DNA of 64,000 nucleotides, from the NCBI GenBank assembly GCA_016791005.1, contig JAEUNY010000173.1:30274-94273 (forward strand), given 5' to 3'. The notes under the pieces were generated by a model. That model searched no databases, was not told where the DNA came from, and saw only the letters and a list, made by a program, of their open reading frames with translations. This document shows positions 1 to 8,626 of this stretch, one piece after another. Every line of letters starts with the position of its first letter. The stretch's first letter is position 1. The stretch is from Zoogloeaceae bacterium. GTDB taxonomy: Bacteria; Pseudomonadota; Gammaproteobacteria; Burkholderiales; Rhodocyclaceae. A program made the translations under genes and the position numbers.

Positions 1-834
1 CGCGACCTTTTCGACCGGCTCGCTCAAAGGCTCGATAAACAGGGAGACGGCCGCCAGACCATCCGAATACACCATCTGGAGGGATTCCCCGGCCTGCCCC
101 CCGAATGGACGACGGACCGCCGAGGTGAGATTGAAGCCGGGCAGCCCGGATCGCAAGGTCCAGCGTCCATCCTCCTGCCGAATCTCGCTGCCCTTGGCGT
201 TGATGACGCGCCACCCGGCGGCTTCGCCGCCAAACCGCGACTGTAGTTGGGAGCGCTCGACCTCGCCCCCCACTTTCACTTCACTGAAGGCAAACTGTTC
301 AATGGTCTGACCCCGCTCATCCACCATGCGGGATTTGATGAGGAGGCCGTGCTGGGTATCCGCCCAAAGGATCTGGCCGTAGCGGAGATCATCCTTGGGT
401 TCGAGGATGATTTGCTGGACCTCCAACCCCGCCACCCGGGTCACTTCGCCGCGGCGGATCCGGTAGCTCTCGGACAGACCCATCCAGACGTCGGCCAATC
501 GGGCCGGAAATGGGCGCCGCCCCCCCGCTTGATCGATGATGACCGTCTTTTGGGACGGGAGAACGCAGCGCACCTCGCCATTGCTGCGAATGACTTCCCG
601 GGGGCTGCCATCCAGCGTCTCGAGGCGCTCGATCTCGCCACTCTCGTCGCGAAAATGCACGATCCGCGACGTCTCACTGCGGTTACCGCTCTGATAGGTA
701 AAGGTTCCGGAATAAGTGAGGCGCTGCCCGGCGGTGGCAATGCGCCCCATCCAGGCAAGGGGATCGGAGGGCTGCTCAGCCCACGCGCTAGTGCCCCCCA
801 GGATCAGGCACAGGCCAAGCCACAACCATTTCAT
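1..834 (-). CDS. rseB: Sigma-E regulatory protein RseB/MucB (partial, C-terminus outside window)
   Basis: Periplasmic sensor of the envelope-stress pathway; in the family it binds the periplasmic part of RseA and shields it from DegS cleavage. The reading frame is open through all 278 codons to the window edge, so the C-terminus is missing. The N-terminus is a clear signal peptide: a short charged start, a Leu/Gly-rich core and a likely cut after Ala-Trp-Ala near residue 20. The mature part resembles the MucB/RseB lipoprotein-like fold. The ATG at 834 overlaps the rseA stop as ATGA, so translation is probably coupled. Identification rests on family resemblance plus position third in rpoE-rseA-rseB. 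Confidence 0.9.
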   Translation of the reverse strand, partial: MKWLWLGLCLILGGTSAWAEQPSDPLAWMGRIATAGQRLTYSGTFTYQSGNRSETSRIVHFRDESGEIERLETLDGSPREVIRSNGEVRCVLPSQKTVIIDQAGGRRPFPARLADVWMGLSESYRIRRGEVTRVAGLEVQQIILEPKDDLRYGQILWADTQHGLLIKSRMVDERGQTIEQFAFSEVKVGGEVERSQLQSRFGGEAAGWRVINAKGSEIRQEDGRWTLRSGLPGFNLTSAVRRPFGGQAGESLQMVYSDGLAAVSLFIEPLSEPVEKVA

Positions 835-1373
835 CGGTCAGGGCCCTGGCGGGCCTCAGACACCGTTCGAACATACTGCGCCACACCGGGCATGGAGCCC
901 GCACCCGCCAAGGCCTGATGGGCAAAGACATAACTTCTGAAGGGATCCGCCTGCGGGGGCGGTGCAGCAGCCACTGGGAGTCCGGCACTTGGCGGGGAAG
1001 ACTTCATCGCCACCACCTGGGGCGCTACGCCGCTGTTCATGGACTGCATGACCCACCCTACGGCCGTGACGCCCATGACCGAGGCCGCAACGGGCAACAC
1101 CACCCGGCCGACACGACCCGGGCGGCTCGCCGCAGCAGAACTCGATCGCCTGATGGGCGCCACCACCGTGGGTTCGGACTCCAGACGAGAGAGCACTTGG
1201 GCGGTGAAATCCGCCCCGCCTTTGCCTTCCCCTCGCAGGACGTCGCCAATCAGGCAATACGTGCCCCATTTGTTCCGGAGATTCCGATCCTGACGCAGGA
1301 CGTCGAAGGCCGATCGAGTCTGGGACTCATCGTCCAGTTGACCGTCCAGAAGAGCAGAAATCATCTCAGTCAT
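831..1373 (-). CDS. rseA: Anti-sigma-E factor RseA/MucA
   Basis: Single-pass inner-membrane protein of 180 aa that in this family binds and inactivates sigma-E until regulated proteolysis releases it. The N-terminal cytoplasmic part carries the typical RseA_N pattern (ISALLDGQL near residues 5-13, then a helical stretch with WGTYCLIGDVLRG near 36-48). A membrane segment lies near residues 90-110 (VGRVVLPVAASVMG onward), followed by a Pro/Ala-rich periplasmic tail. It starts 9 nt after the rpoE stop and overlaps rseB by 4 nt, a standard operon arrangement. Identification is confident. Confidence 0.92.
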   Translation of the reverse strand: MTEMISALLDGQLDDESQTRSAFDVLRQDRNLRNKWGTYCLIGDVLRGEGKGGADFTAQVLSRLESEPTVVAPIRRSSSAAASRPGRVGRVVLPVAASVMGVTAVGWVMQSMNSGVAPQVVAMKSSPPSAGLPVAAAPPPQADPFRSYVFAHQALAGAGSMPGVAQYVRTVSEARQGPDR

Positions 1374-1382
1374 GGTGATAGC

Positions 1383-1982
1383 CTACCAACGTTGATCCGG
1401 CGCGGTGTCCAACAGCGGCCGCAGCCGCTCCGCGATCGCTTCTCGTGCCCGAAAGATCCGCGACCGCACGGTACCGATCGGGCAATCCATGATTTCGGCG
1501 ATTTCTTCGTAGCTCAGGCCTTCGAGCTCACGCAGCACAATCGCCGTCCGCAGTTCCTCCGGCAGCGCCACCATGGCGGATTCCACGGTCTCGCCAATCT
1601 GCTTTGAAAGCAGCAAACGCTCCGGAGTATTGATGTCACGCAACTGATCGCCTTCCTCGAAGGTCTCGGCCTCTTCGGAATCGAATTCGGTGGTGGTCGG
1701 CGCCCGGCGACCCTGGGAAACCAGATAATTCTTCGCGGTGTTGATCCCGATCCGATAGAGCCAAGTGTAGAAAGCGCTATCGCCACGGAAGGACGGCAGG
1801 GCTCGATAAGCCTTGATGAACGACTCCTGCGCCACGTCTTCGACCTCGGCGGGATCGCGAATCAATCGAGACAGCAGCCGCATCAGCTTTCGTTGATACT
1901 TGGCCACGAGCAAGCCAAACGCCTGCTTGTCTCCCCGCTGCGCGCGCTCGACAAGCTGCTGATCGATTTCTCGGTCACTCAT
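1383..1982 (-). CDS. rpoE: RNA polymerase sigma-E factor (ECF family)
   Basis: Extracytoplasmic stress sigma factor, 199 aa, which directs polymerase to envelope-repair genes. Region 2 (AFGLLVAKYQRKL ... DVAQESFIKAYRAL) and region 4 (ELEGLSYEEIAEIMDCPIGT, then RSRIFRAREA) are both intact. I place the start at the ATG at 1982 (MSDREIDQQL), which matches the usual RpoE N-terminus. A longer frame opens with TTG at 2075, but its extra 31 residues do not look like RpoE and it begins only about 8 nt after the predicted transcription start. The gene is first in rpoE-rseA-rseB and diverges from nadB. Confidence 0.95.
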   Translation of the reverse strand: MSDREIDQQLVERAQRGDKQAFGLLVAKYQRKLMRLLSRLIRDPAEVEDVAQESFIKAYRALPSFRGDSAFYTWLYRIGINTAKNYLVSQGRRAPTTTEFDSEEAETFEEGDQLRDINTPERLLLSKQIGETVESAMVALPEELRTAIVLRELEGLSYEEIAEIMDCPIGTVRSRIFRAREAIAERLRPLLDTAPDQRW

Positions 1983-2090
1983 GGGCGGGGCGGTGGCGCA
2001 CGGCTGGGATTGTTCTTCAATCAACGGCTGAGTTAGGGCCGCGCAAGTATACCGAACCACGATGTTCTCCACCAAAGACCGATTGCTTAA

Positions 2091-2118
2091 AGAGACCGGA
2101 AGCCTGGGAGATAGTTCC
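2091..2118 (-). promoter_or_regulatory. Candidate sigma-E-type promoter of rpoE
   Basis: On the minus strand GGAACTA (2118-2112) is followed after 16 nt by TCTCT (2095-2091). This fits the known sigma-E consensus (GGAACTT, 15-16 nt, TCTGA or similar) with one mismatch in the -35 and two in the -10. It implies autoregulation of rpoE and a leader of about 100 nt before the ATG at 1982. Confidence 0.7.
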
Positions 2119-2201
2119 TACGCCAATAGGGATAAGCGCGTACCGGGCCGCACCGGTTCCCCCATGCTATAGTCCGCCGGTTCCGTGACCCGAGCCCCGC
2201 A

Positions 2202-3785
2202 TTGGAAGCATTCGATGTCCTGATCCTGGGCAGCGGCCTCGCCGGCCAGTCCTTGGCCTTGAGGCTAGCCGATCACCGCCGCGTCGCCATCGTGACCAAG
2301 CGCGCCCTCACGGACGGCGCGAGCGCCTGGGCCCAGGGCGGGATTGCGGCCGTCCTCGATACCCAGGACAGCATCGAATCCCACGTCCAGGACACCCTCA
2401 CCGCCGGCGCGGGATTGTGTGACGAGCGGGCCACCCGCTTCGTGGTGGAAAACAGCCGATCCGCCATCGAGTGGCTGATCGAGCGCGGGGTCCCCTTCTC
2501 CCGCGACCCCGGTTTTGCCCTCGGCTACCACCTGACCCGGGAAGGCGGCCACAGCCATCGGCGCATCATCCATGTGGCTGATGCCACCGGAGCGGCCGTT
2601 CAGGCCACGCTGACGGCCCAGATTCATGCCCATCCCAATATCACGGTCTTCGAACAACATATTGCCGTGGACCTCATCACGGGATCGCGAGTCGGCCACC
2701 CGGAGCGGGGCTGCCTCGGGGCCTACATCCTGGATGTTGCCAACGAGCGGGTCAGAACCTTTCTGGCCAGCCACACCGTGCTAGCCACCGGCGGAGCGGG
2801 CAAGGTGTACCTCTACACCACCAACCCCGACTCCGCGACGGGCGACGGCATCGCCATGGCCTGGCGGGCGGGGTGCACCGTTTCGAACATGGAGTTGGTC
2901 CAGTTCCATCCCACCTGCCTCTATCACCCGAAAGCCAAGTCTTTCCTCATCTCGGAAGCCGTGCGCGGTGAAGGCGGAATCCTTCGGCTACCGGATGGGA
3001 CGCGCTTCATGCCCTACCACGATCCTCGTGCCGAACTGGCGCCAAGGGATATCGTGGCCCGGGCGATCGACTTCGAAATGAAGAAGCGCGGTCTCGATTG
3101 CGTCTTTCTCGATATCACCCACAAGCCGGCGGATTTCCTCACTGCTCATTTCCCCAACATCCACGCCCATTGCCTCGCCTTGGGCATCGATATGACCCGC
3201 GAGCCGATACCTGTCGTCCCCGCCGCGCACTACACCTGTGGCGGGGTGGTGACGGACCTGACGGCGCGCACCGACGTGGATGCGCTCTATGTCGTGGGGG
3301 AATCGGCGTGTACGGGCCTTCATGGTGCCAACCGCCTTGCCAGCAACTCCCTGCTGGAATGCGTGGTGTTTGCCCAGGCCGCCGCCGAGGACATCCTGGC
3401 CCGCTCCTCCCTTGCCCCCATTCCGGTGCGTGACTGGGACGAGAGCCGTGTCACCGACGCCGATGAGGAGATCGTCATTTCCCACAACTGGGAGGAATTG
3501 CGCCGCTCCATGTGGGACTACGTCGGGATCGTCCGCACCACCAAGCGCCTCAAGCGAGCCAAGCACCGGATCCGCTTACTCGCCAACGAAATTCAGGAGT
3601 TCTACGCCAATTTCCGGGTGAGCAATGATCTGGTGGAATTGCGCAATCTGGTCCTCGTCGCGGACCTCATCGTCCGCTGTGCGCTTCAGCGCAAGGAAAG
3701 CCGCGGCCTGCACCGGAGCCTCGATTTCCCTGAAACCTTGCCGGTAGCCCGCAGCACCCGCCTCCACCCCCGCAAGATTAATTAA
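2202..3785 (+). CDS. nadB: L-aspartate oxidase
   Basis: Flavoenzyme of de novo NAD synthesis that oxidises L-aspartate to iminoaspartate for NadA. The 527-aa protein begins with the FAD Rossmann motif (ILGSGLAG near residues 8-15). It also carries [13 protein letters not shown] near residue 118, the FHPT segment, SEAVRGEGG and the C-terminal LASNSLLE flavin region of the succinate dehydrogenase/NadB family. The only start that keeps the Rossmann motif near the N-terminus is TTG at 2202. It diverges from rpoE, a common pairing in proteobacteria, and its last 4 nt overlap the convergent YgfX-like gene. Confidence 0.95.
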   Translation: MEAFDVLILGSGLAGQSLALRLADHRRVAIVTKRALTDGASAWAQGGIAAVLDTQDSIESHVQDTLTAGAGLCDERATRFVVENSRSAIEWLIERGVPFSRDPGFALGYHLTREGGHSHRRIIHVADATGAAVQATLTAQIHAHPNITVFEQHIAVDLITGSRVGHPERGCLGAYILDVANERVRTFLASHTVLATGGAGKVYLYTTNPDSATGDGIAMAWRAGCTVSNMELVQFHPTCLYHPKAKSFLISEAVRGEGGILRLPDGTRFMPYHDPRAELAPRDIVARAIDFEMKKRGLDCVFLDITHKPADFLTAHFPNIHAHCLALGIDMTREPIPVVPAAHYTCGGVVTDLTARTDVDALYVVGESACTGLHGANRLASNSLLECVVFAQAAAEDILARSSLAPIPVRDWDESRVTDADEEIVISHNWEELRRSMWDYVGIVRTTKRLKRAKHRIRLLANEIQEFYANFRVSNDLVELRNLVLVADLIVRCALQRKESRGLHRSLDFPETLPVARSTRLHPRKIN

Positions 3786-4258
3786 GACTCGGCGACGGTC
3801 TCCCCCGACAGTGTCCGTGCGACGCAATAACGCAGCCAGATTCTCAGCACCCGCCAGCTCTCTTCATCAACGGCATCCCGGCTGCACAGGCGGAATTGCC
3901 GTCGCGTCAAGAATCCACCGTCGCCGCCGTCCGATGTGACGCATTCGAGCCAGACGGCCCAACCCAGATCCCGCGTGCCCGGCCCGATTCGGATCTCACG
4001 GGGCTGTTGGAAATCGTCGACCAAAGCCGCAGTGCCATCTTCGCGGAGTTGGACAACACAAGAATTGCCGCGCCGCCAGCGCATTCCATAGACGATTAGC
4101 GAAGTCAGGGTCACGATCAGACCAAGGACCCGCAGAATCGCGCCGAGGCTCGACATCCCGAAGCCCAAGGCCAATAAAAAATGGCCGGCCATCAGGCCAG
4201 CCATCATCATCCGCGAGCTTCCCACCACCAATGTGCGTGGGAACAAACCCGTGGTCAC
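3782..4258 (-). CDS. YgfX-like small membrane protein
   Basis: A 158-aa protein with two hydrophobic segments near residues 18-37 and 40-57, followed by a soluble C-terminal half containing [14 protein letters not shown] and a Trp-rich stretch. This layout matches the YgfX/CptA family (PF07254 type), annotated in E. coli as a membrane-anchored toxin-like partner of SdhE; I cannot confirm the family without a profile search. No SdhE homolog adjoins it. The GTG start overlaps the fabF stop as GTGA, suggesting translational coupling to fatty-acid genes, and the stop overlaps that of nadB. Function here is unknown. Confidence 0.6.
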   Translation of the reverse strand: MTTGLFPRTLVVGSSRMMMAGLMAGHFLLALGFGMSSLGAILRVLGLIVTLTSLIVYGMRWRRGNSCVVQLREDGTAALVDDFQQPREIRIGPGTRDLGWAVWLECVTSDGGDGGFLTRRQFRLCSRDAVDEESWRVLRIWLRYCVARTLSGETVAES

Positions 4259-5499
4259 GTGAATCTGCGGAACACCAGGGTGCCGTTGGTGCCCCCAAAC
4301 CCGAAATTGTTCTTGAGCGCCACATCGATCTTCATTGAACGCGCTTCATTGGCGCAGTAATCGAGATCACATTCCGGGTCTTGCTCAAAGATATTGATCG
4401 TCGGCGGCGAAACCTGATGATGGACCGCCAGAACCGTGAAGACCGACTCGAGGCCGCCCGCCCCGCCAAGCAGGTGTCCGGTCATGGACTTGGTGGAATT
4501 CACCACCAAGCCCTTGGCGATGTCGACGCCAAAGGCCGCCTTGATCGCTTCCGTCTCATTTTTGTCGCCAAGCGGGGTAGACGTGCCGTGGGCATTCAAA
4601 TATTGCACTGCGTCGAGATTGACGCCGGCATTCTTCATCGCATTCACCATGGAGCGGCGCGGGCCGTCCATGTTGGGCGCCGTCATGTGGTAGGCGTCAC
4701 CACTCATCCCGAAACCTGACACCTCGGCGTAGATGCGTGCCCCGCGACGTTTGGCATGCTCGAATTCCTCAAGAACCAGAACGCCCGCCCCTTCGCCCAG
4801 AACGAAGCCATCTCGCCCCATATCCCAGGGACGGCTGGCCGTGGCCGGATCATCATTGCGCGTCGACAGGGCCTTGGCGGATCCAAATCCGCCAATTGCC
4901 AGCCCACACACGGAAGATTCCGCCCCGCCACAAACCATCACGTCAGCATCACCGTATTCAATGGTGCGGGCACCGGTGCCGATCGCATGGAGCCCCGTGG
5001 TGCAGGCGGTGACGATCGACAGATTCGGACCCTTCATGCCGAACATGATCGAGAGGTTGCCGGAGATCATGTTGATGATCGTGCCCGGAATAAAGAAGGG
5101 CGAGATCTTGCGGGCACCGCCCGCGAGAAAATCATTGTGGGTGTCCTCGATCATCGGCAGGCCGCCAATTCCCGAGCCAATGTTCACGCCGATCCGCTCA
5201 GCATTCTCGTCCGTCACTTCCAGGCCGGAATCGCGAATCGCCTGAATCCCCGCCGCCATGCCGTAATGGATGAAGACATCCATGCGCCGGGCTTCCTTCG
5301 GGGAGAGGTAGGCAGCGCAATCAAAACCCTTCACCTCACCAGCAATCCGCGTCGAAAACGCGGAAGCATCGAAGCGGGTGATCGGCCCGATGCCACTCTT
5401 GCCGGCCACCAGGTTTTCCCAGGCTTCGGCGACGGTATTTCCGACCGGAGATATCACCCCGAGGCCAGTTACAACGACTCTACGACGCGTCACGGGCAA
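4255..5499 (-). CDS. fabF: 3-oxoacyl-[acyl-carrier-protein] synthase II
   Basis: Condensing enzyme of type II fatty-acid elongation, joining malonyl-ACP to acyl-ACP. The 414-aa protein has the full KAS II catalytic set: Cys in TACTTGLHAIGTG, His in NAHGTSTPLGD, and STKSMTGHLLGGAG with the second His. The N-terminus VVVTGLGVISPVG is standard. It is the last enzyme of the cluster reading leftward (plsX-fabH-fabD-fabG-acpP-fabF) and is separated from acpP by a hairpin that may lower its expression relative to acpP. Confidence 0.97.
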   Translation of the reverse strand: MPVTRRRVVVTGLGVISPVGNTVAEAWENLVAGKSGIGPITRFDASAFSTRIAGEVKGFDCAAYLSPKEARRMDVFIHYGMAAGIQAIRDSGLEVTDENAERIGVNIGSGIGGLPMIEDTHNDFLAGGARKISPFFIPGTIINMISGNLSIMFGMKGPNLSIVTACTTGLHAIGTGARTIEYGDADVMVCGGAESSVCGLAIGGFGSAKALSTRNDDPATASRPWDMGRDGFVLGEGAGVLVLEEFEHAKRRGARIYAEVSGFGMSGDAYHMTAPNMDGPRRSMVNAMKNAGVNLDAVQYLNAHGTSTPLGDKNETEAIKAAFGVDIAKGLVVNSTKSMTGHLLGGAGGLESVFTVLAVHHQVSPPTINIFEQDPECDLDYCANEARSMKIDVALKNNFGFGGTNGTLVFRRFT

Positions 5500-5512
5500 C
5501 TCCGTAGCTGGT

Positions 5513-5548
5513 CAATAAAAGGGAACAAGGGGCTCCAGTCGGAGCCCC
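5513..5548 (-). terminator. Hairpin with U-rich tail between acpP and fabF (attenuating terminator candidate)
   Basis: Minus-strand GGGGCTCC, loop GACT, GGAGCCCC (5548-5529) is followed by TTGTTCCCTTTTATT. The perfect 8-bp GC-rich stem is strong but the U-tract is interrupted, so partial termination is more likely than complete. It lies between two genes of one transcript. Confidence 0.5.
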
Positions 5549-5615
5549 GCGCAGGCTGCGGGCTCAGCGCCGACCAGGATTCCGGGCCGGCTCTTGCCGC
5601 GACGAAACGAAACGA

Positions 5616-5855
5616 TTACTTCTTGAGGTGAGCAGAAACGTAGTCGATGGCCTGCTGCACCGTCGTGATCTTCTCAGCTTCCTCGTCAGGGATTTCGCAC
5701 TCGAATTCCTCTTCGAGGGCCATCACCAACTCCACGGTGTCCAGCGAATCGGCGCCCAGATCGTCTACGAACGAGGATTCAGTTTTGATTTCGGACTCGT
5801 TCACACCGAGTTGCTCGGCGACGATTTTCTTGACGCGCTGTTCGATGTTCTCCAT
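5616..5855 (-). CDS. acpP: Acyl carrier protein
   Basis: Carries growing acyl chains on a 4'-phosphopantetheine arm for fatty-acid and lipid A synthesis. It is a 79-aa acidic protein with the invariant attachment serine in [10 protein letters not shown]. The start [10 protein letters not shown] at 5855 is chosen because a perfect AAGGAG lies 7-8 nt upstream and it matches the family; the frame remains open 12 codons further upstream. It sits in its usual place between fabG and fabF. Confidence 0.98.
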   Translation of the reverse strand: MENIEQRVKKIVAEQLGVNESEIKTESSFVDDLGADSLDTVELVMALEEEFECEIPDEEAEKITTVQQAIDYVSAHLKK

Positions 5856-5900
5856 GAAAAACTCCTTGCTGATTAATTTTAGGGGGTGCAAAACCGGCGT

Positions 5901-5909
5901 ATTCTACCA
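5901..5909 (-). promoter_or_regulatory. Candidate extended -10 promoter of acpP
   Basis: Minus-strand TGGTAGAAT fits an extended -10 element (TGn followed by TAGAAT, one mismatch from TATAAT), about 45 nt before the acpP start. No good -35 is visible, as is usual for extended -10 promoters. An acpP-specific promoter is known in E. coli and would explain the need for a weak terminator before fabF. Confidence 0.4.
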
Positions 5910-5941
5910 AAGTAGCGTTGTTTCGCTATCTCGCCGGGCCA

Positions 5942-6685
5942 TCAGGCCATGTACATGCCGCCATTCACATGAAGCGTGCTACCCGTGACGTAGGCGGCGC
6001 CAGGTGAAGCAAGGAAGGCCACCGCCGCGGCGATCTCCTCCGGTTGGCCAAGGCGGCCCAATGCGATGTTGCCCAAAAGCGCATCACGACTGGCGTCTGG
6101 AAGCGCTTTGGTCATGTCCGTATCGATGAATCCCGGGGCCACACAATTGACGGTGATGTTCCGGCTGCCCAATTCACGGGCGAGAGCCCGGGTCATCCCC
6201 GCCACACCCGCCTTCGCCGCAGCATAGTTGGCCTGCCCCGGATTGCCAGCGCTGCCAACCACCGAAGTGATGTTGATGATGCGCCCCTTGCGGGCCTTCA
6301 TCATCCCGCGCATCACCAGGCGAGCCATGCGAAACACCGCCTTGAGGTTGGTATCGACGACTGCGTCCCATTCCTCGTCCTTCATTCTCATGGCGAGGTT
6401 GTCCCGGGTGATGCCCGCGTTGTTCACGAGGATCTCCACCGCCCCGAATCGCTTTTCGATGGCGGCGATCAGCCCTTCACAAGCTGCCGGGTCGGTAACG
6501 TTCAAGCACATCCCCGCGCCACCGAATTCCGCTAGCGCTGCCTCAATATCGGCTGCTCCGCCTTCCGAAGTGGCCGTTCCGACCACCGTTGCCCCGCGAC
6601 GAGCCAGTTCCAAGGCCACGGCCCGCCCGATTCCGCGGGACGCTCCGGTCACCAGTGCCACGGCGCCTTTCAGGTCCTCGCTCAT
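5942..6685 (-). CDS. fabG: 3-oxoacyl-[acyl-carrier-protein] reductase
   Basis: NADPH-dependent reductase of the fatty-acid cycle, reducing 3-oxoacyl-ACP to 3-hydroxyacyl-ACP. The 247-aa short-chain dehydrogenase has the cofactor motif TGASRGIGRAV near residue 14, NNAGITRDNL, the catalytic Ser in INITSVVGSAG, and YAAAKAG with the Tyr/Lys pair. The C-terminus TLHVNGGMYMA is typical of FabG. The start overlaps the fabD stop by 4 nt (6682-6685). Confidence 0.97.
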   Translation of the reverse strand: MSEDLKGAVALVTGASRGIGRAVALELARRGATVVGTATSEGGAADIEAALAEFGGAGMCLNVTDPAACEGLIAAIEKRFGAVEILVNNAGITRDNLAMRMKDEEWDAVVDTNLKAVFRMARLVMRGMMKARKGRIINITSVVGSAGNPGQANYAAAKAGVAGMTRALARELGSRNITVNCVAPGFIDTDMTKALPDASRDALLGNIALGRLGQPEEIAAAVAFLASPGAAYVTGSTLHVNGGMYMA

Positions 6686-7620
6686 GCGCTCACCCCCACG
6701 GCGGCCAGGGCCTGATCCAGGCCAGCCTTGTCGGCAATGGCCCCACCCTGAAGTTCACCACATATCCGCTTGGTCATGCCGGCCAGGACCTTGCCCGGCC
6801 CACATTCATACACCTGCCCCACGCCCCTGGCGGCGATCGCCTGAATCGATTCGATCCACCGAACCGGAGAATAGGCCTGACGCACCAGGGCATCACGGAT
6901 GGCGTCGGGATCATTCACCACCGCGACATCCACGTTGTTGAGAACTGCAATCTTGGGCGGGTGCACGGGAATCTCAGCCAACCGCGCCTGAAGACGCTCG
7001 GCCGCTGGCTTCATCAAGGCGCAATGGAAGGGCGCGCTCACCGGCAGCAGAACCGCCCGCTTCGCCCCCTTGGCCTTGGCCAAATCCGCAGCCCGTTGAA
7101 CCGCAGCGGCGCTGCCGGCAATGACGATCTGCCCGGGCGCATTCAGATTGGCCGCTTCCACCACGTCGCCCTGAGCGGCTTCAGCGCAGGCTTCTTTCGC
7201 CGCCTCGAGATCCAGCCCCATGAGCGCGGCCATCGCACCCTGCCCCGCTGGAACTGCTTCCTGCATGGCCTGAGCGCGCAGCCGAACCAGCGGGACGGCA
7301 TCGGCAAAATTCAGGGCCTCGGCAGCCACCAGGGCCGAATATTCACCCAGACTGTGCCCCGCCACGACATCAGGAAGCGGACCACCCGCCTCCCGCCATG
7401 CGCGGAACACCGCCACCCCCGCCGTCAACATGAGCGGCTGGGTATTCACCGTGAGAGAAAGGCGTTCGGCGGGCCCGTCGGAGACCATCTGCCAGAGGTC
7501 CTCCCCCAAGGCATCCGAAGCTTCCGCGAAGGTCTGGCGAATGACCGGGAGATCGCCGTAGGCATTCATCATGCCCACGGACTGGGACCCCTGGCCTGGA
7601 AAAACCAATGCAAAAGTCAT
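6682..7620 (-). CDS. fabD: Malonyl-CoA-acyl carrier protein transacylase
   Basis: Transfers malonyl groups from CoA to ACP, supplying extender units to FabF and FabH. The 312-aa protein starts with the family signature VFPGQGSQSVGM and contains the nucleophile elbow GHSLGEYSAL near residue 92. The catalytic His falls in SAPFHCALM near residue 200. It lies between fabH and fabG and overlaps fabG by 4 nt. Confidence 0.97.
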   Translation of the reverse strand: MTFALVFPGQGSQSVGMMNAYGDLPVIRQTFAEASDALGEDLWQMVSDGPAERLSLTVNTQPLMLTAGVAVFRAWREAGGPLPDVVAGHSLGEYSALVAAEALNFADAVPLVRLRAQAMQEAVPAGQGAMAALMGLDLEAAKEACAEAAQGDVVEAANLNAPGQIVIAGSAAAVQRAADLAKAKGAKRAVLLPVSAPFHCALMKPAAERLQARLAEIPVHPPKIAVLNNVDVAVVNDPDAIRDALVRQAYSPVRWIESIQAIAARGVGQVYECGPGKVLAGMTKRICGELQGGAIADKAGLDQALAAVGVSA

Positions 7621-7660
7621 TCATTCCCCCTTTTTGGTTTTAGGGACGAGCGCGGGAAAA

Positions 7661-8626
7661 TCAGAAATCTACCAGTGCGGCGCCCCAGGTGAAACCACCC
7701 CCAACCCCCTGGAGCAGCAAGCGCTGGCCGGGGCGAATTCGTCCGTCCCGCACGCCTAGGTCGAGGGCCAAGGGCACCGATGCCGCCGAGGTGTTGCCGT
7801 GACGATCCACGGTAACGAAAACCTTCTCCATCGGCAGATCGAGACGCTTGGCAGTGGCCTGCAGAATTCGGACATTGGCCTGATGAGGAATCAGCCAATC
7901 GACAGACTCCGCCGTCACATCGGCTTGCTGCAGCACTTCGAGTGCCACGTCGCCCAGGGCCCGCACGGCAAACTTGAAAACCGCCTGGCCGTCCATGCGC
8001 AGGAAAGGATCACCAATCACCTGCCCCGACGCAACCGTGCCGGGGACGCAAAGAATGCCGCTGTGACGACCGTCGGCATGAATCGCCGTCGCCCTCACCC
8101 CGGGCTTGTCGTCGGCCTGGAGCACCACGGCCCCCGCTCCGTCGCCGAACAGCACGCAGGTACCGCGATCGGACCAGTCGAGAATGCGGGAAAATACCTC
8201 AGCCCCCACCACTAGGGCACACCGGTGGCTGCCCGAGCGAATGAACTTGTCGGCCACCGCCAGAGCATAGGCAAAACCGCTGCATACCGCCTGAAGATCA
8301 AAAGCAGCACCGCCGCCACTGGCCCCCAGCTTCGCTTGCAACAAGGCCGCCGTGCTGGGAAAGATGTAATCCGGCGTCGACGTGGCAACGATGATGAGGT
8401 CGACCTTGTCCGGCCCGACCCCCGCGGCCTCGAGGGCACGCCGACCGGCCTCGAGAGCGAGATCGCTGGCAGTCTGCCCAGGAGCGGCTAGATGCCGATA
8501 CCGGATGCCAGTGCGCTCGACAATCCAGGCATCAGAAGTCTCGACGCCACGCGCCACGAGGTCGTCGTTGCTGACCGGGTTTCCCGGCAAATAGCTTCCC
8601 GTTCCCGTGATGCGCGAATAAATCAT
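7661..8626 (-). CDS. fabH: 3-oxoacyl-[acyl-carrier-protein] synthase III
   Basis: Initiates fatty-acid synthesis by condensing an acyl-CoA starter, normally acetyl-CoA, with malonyl-ACP. The 321-aa thiolase-fold protein shows the Cys-His-Asn triad: Cys in [11 protein letters not shown] near residue 112, His in [11 protein letters not shown] near 248, and Asn in [13 protein letters not shown] near 278. Its ATG overlaps the plsX stop (8623-8626), the classical plsX-fabH coupling. Confidence 0.97.
   Translation of the reverse strand: MIYSRITGTGSYLPGNPVSNDDLVARGVETSDAWIVERTGIRYRHLAAPGQTASDLALEAGRRALEAAGVGPDKVDLIIVATSTPDYIFPSTAALLQAKLGASGGGAAFDLQAVCSGFAYALAVADKFIRSGSHRCALVVGAEVFSRILDWSDRGTCVLFGDGAGAVVLQADDKPGVRATAIHADGRHSGILCVPGTVASGQVIGDPFLRMDGQAVFKFAVRALGDVALEVLQQADVTAESVDWLIPHQANVRILQATAKRLDLPMEKVFVTVDRHGNTSAASVPLALDLGVRDGRIRPGQRLLLQGVGGGFTWGAALVDF

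Noticed and set aside
1983..2075. Longer RpoE starting with TTG at 2075
   Set aside because: The extra 31 residues do not resemble RpoE and the start would be only about 8 nt from the predicted sigma-E transcription start.
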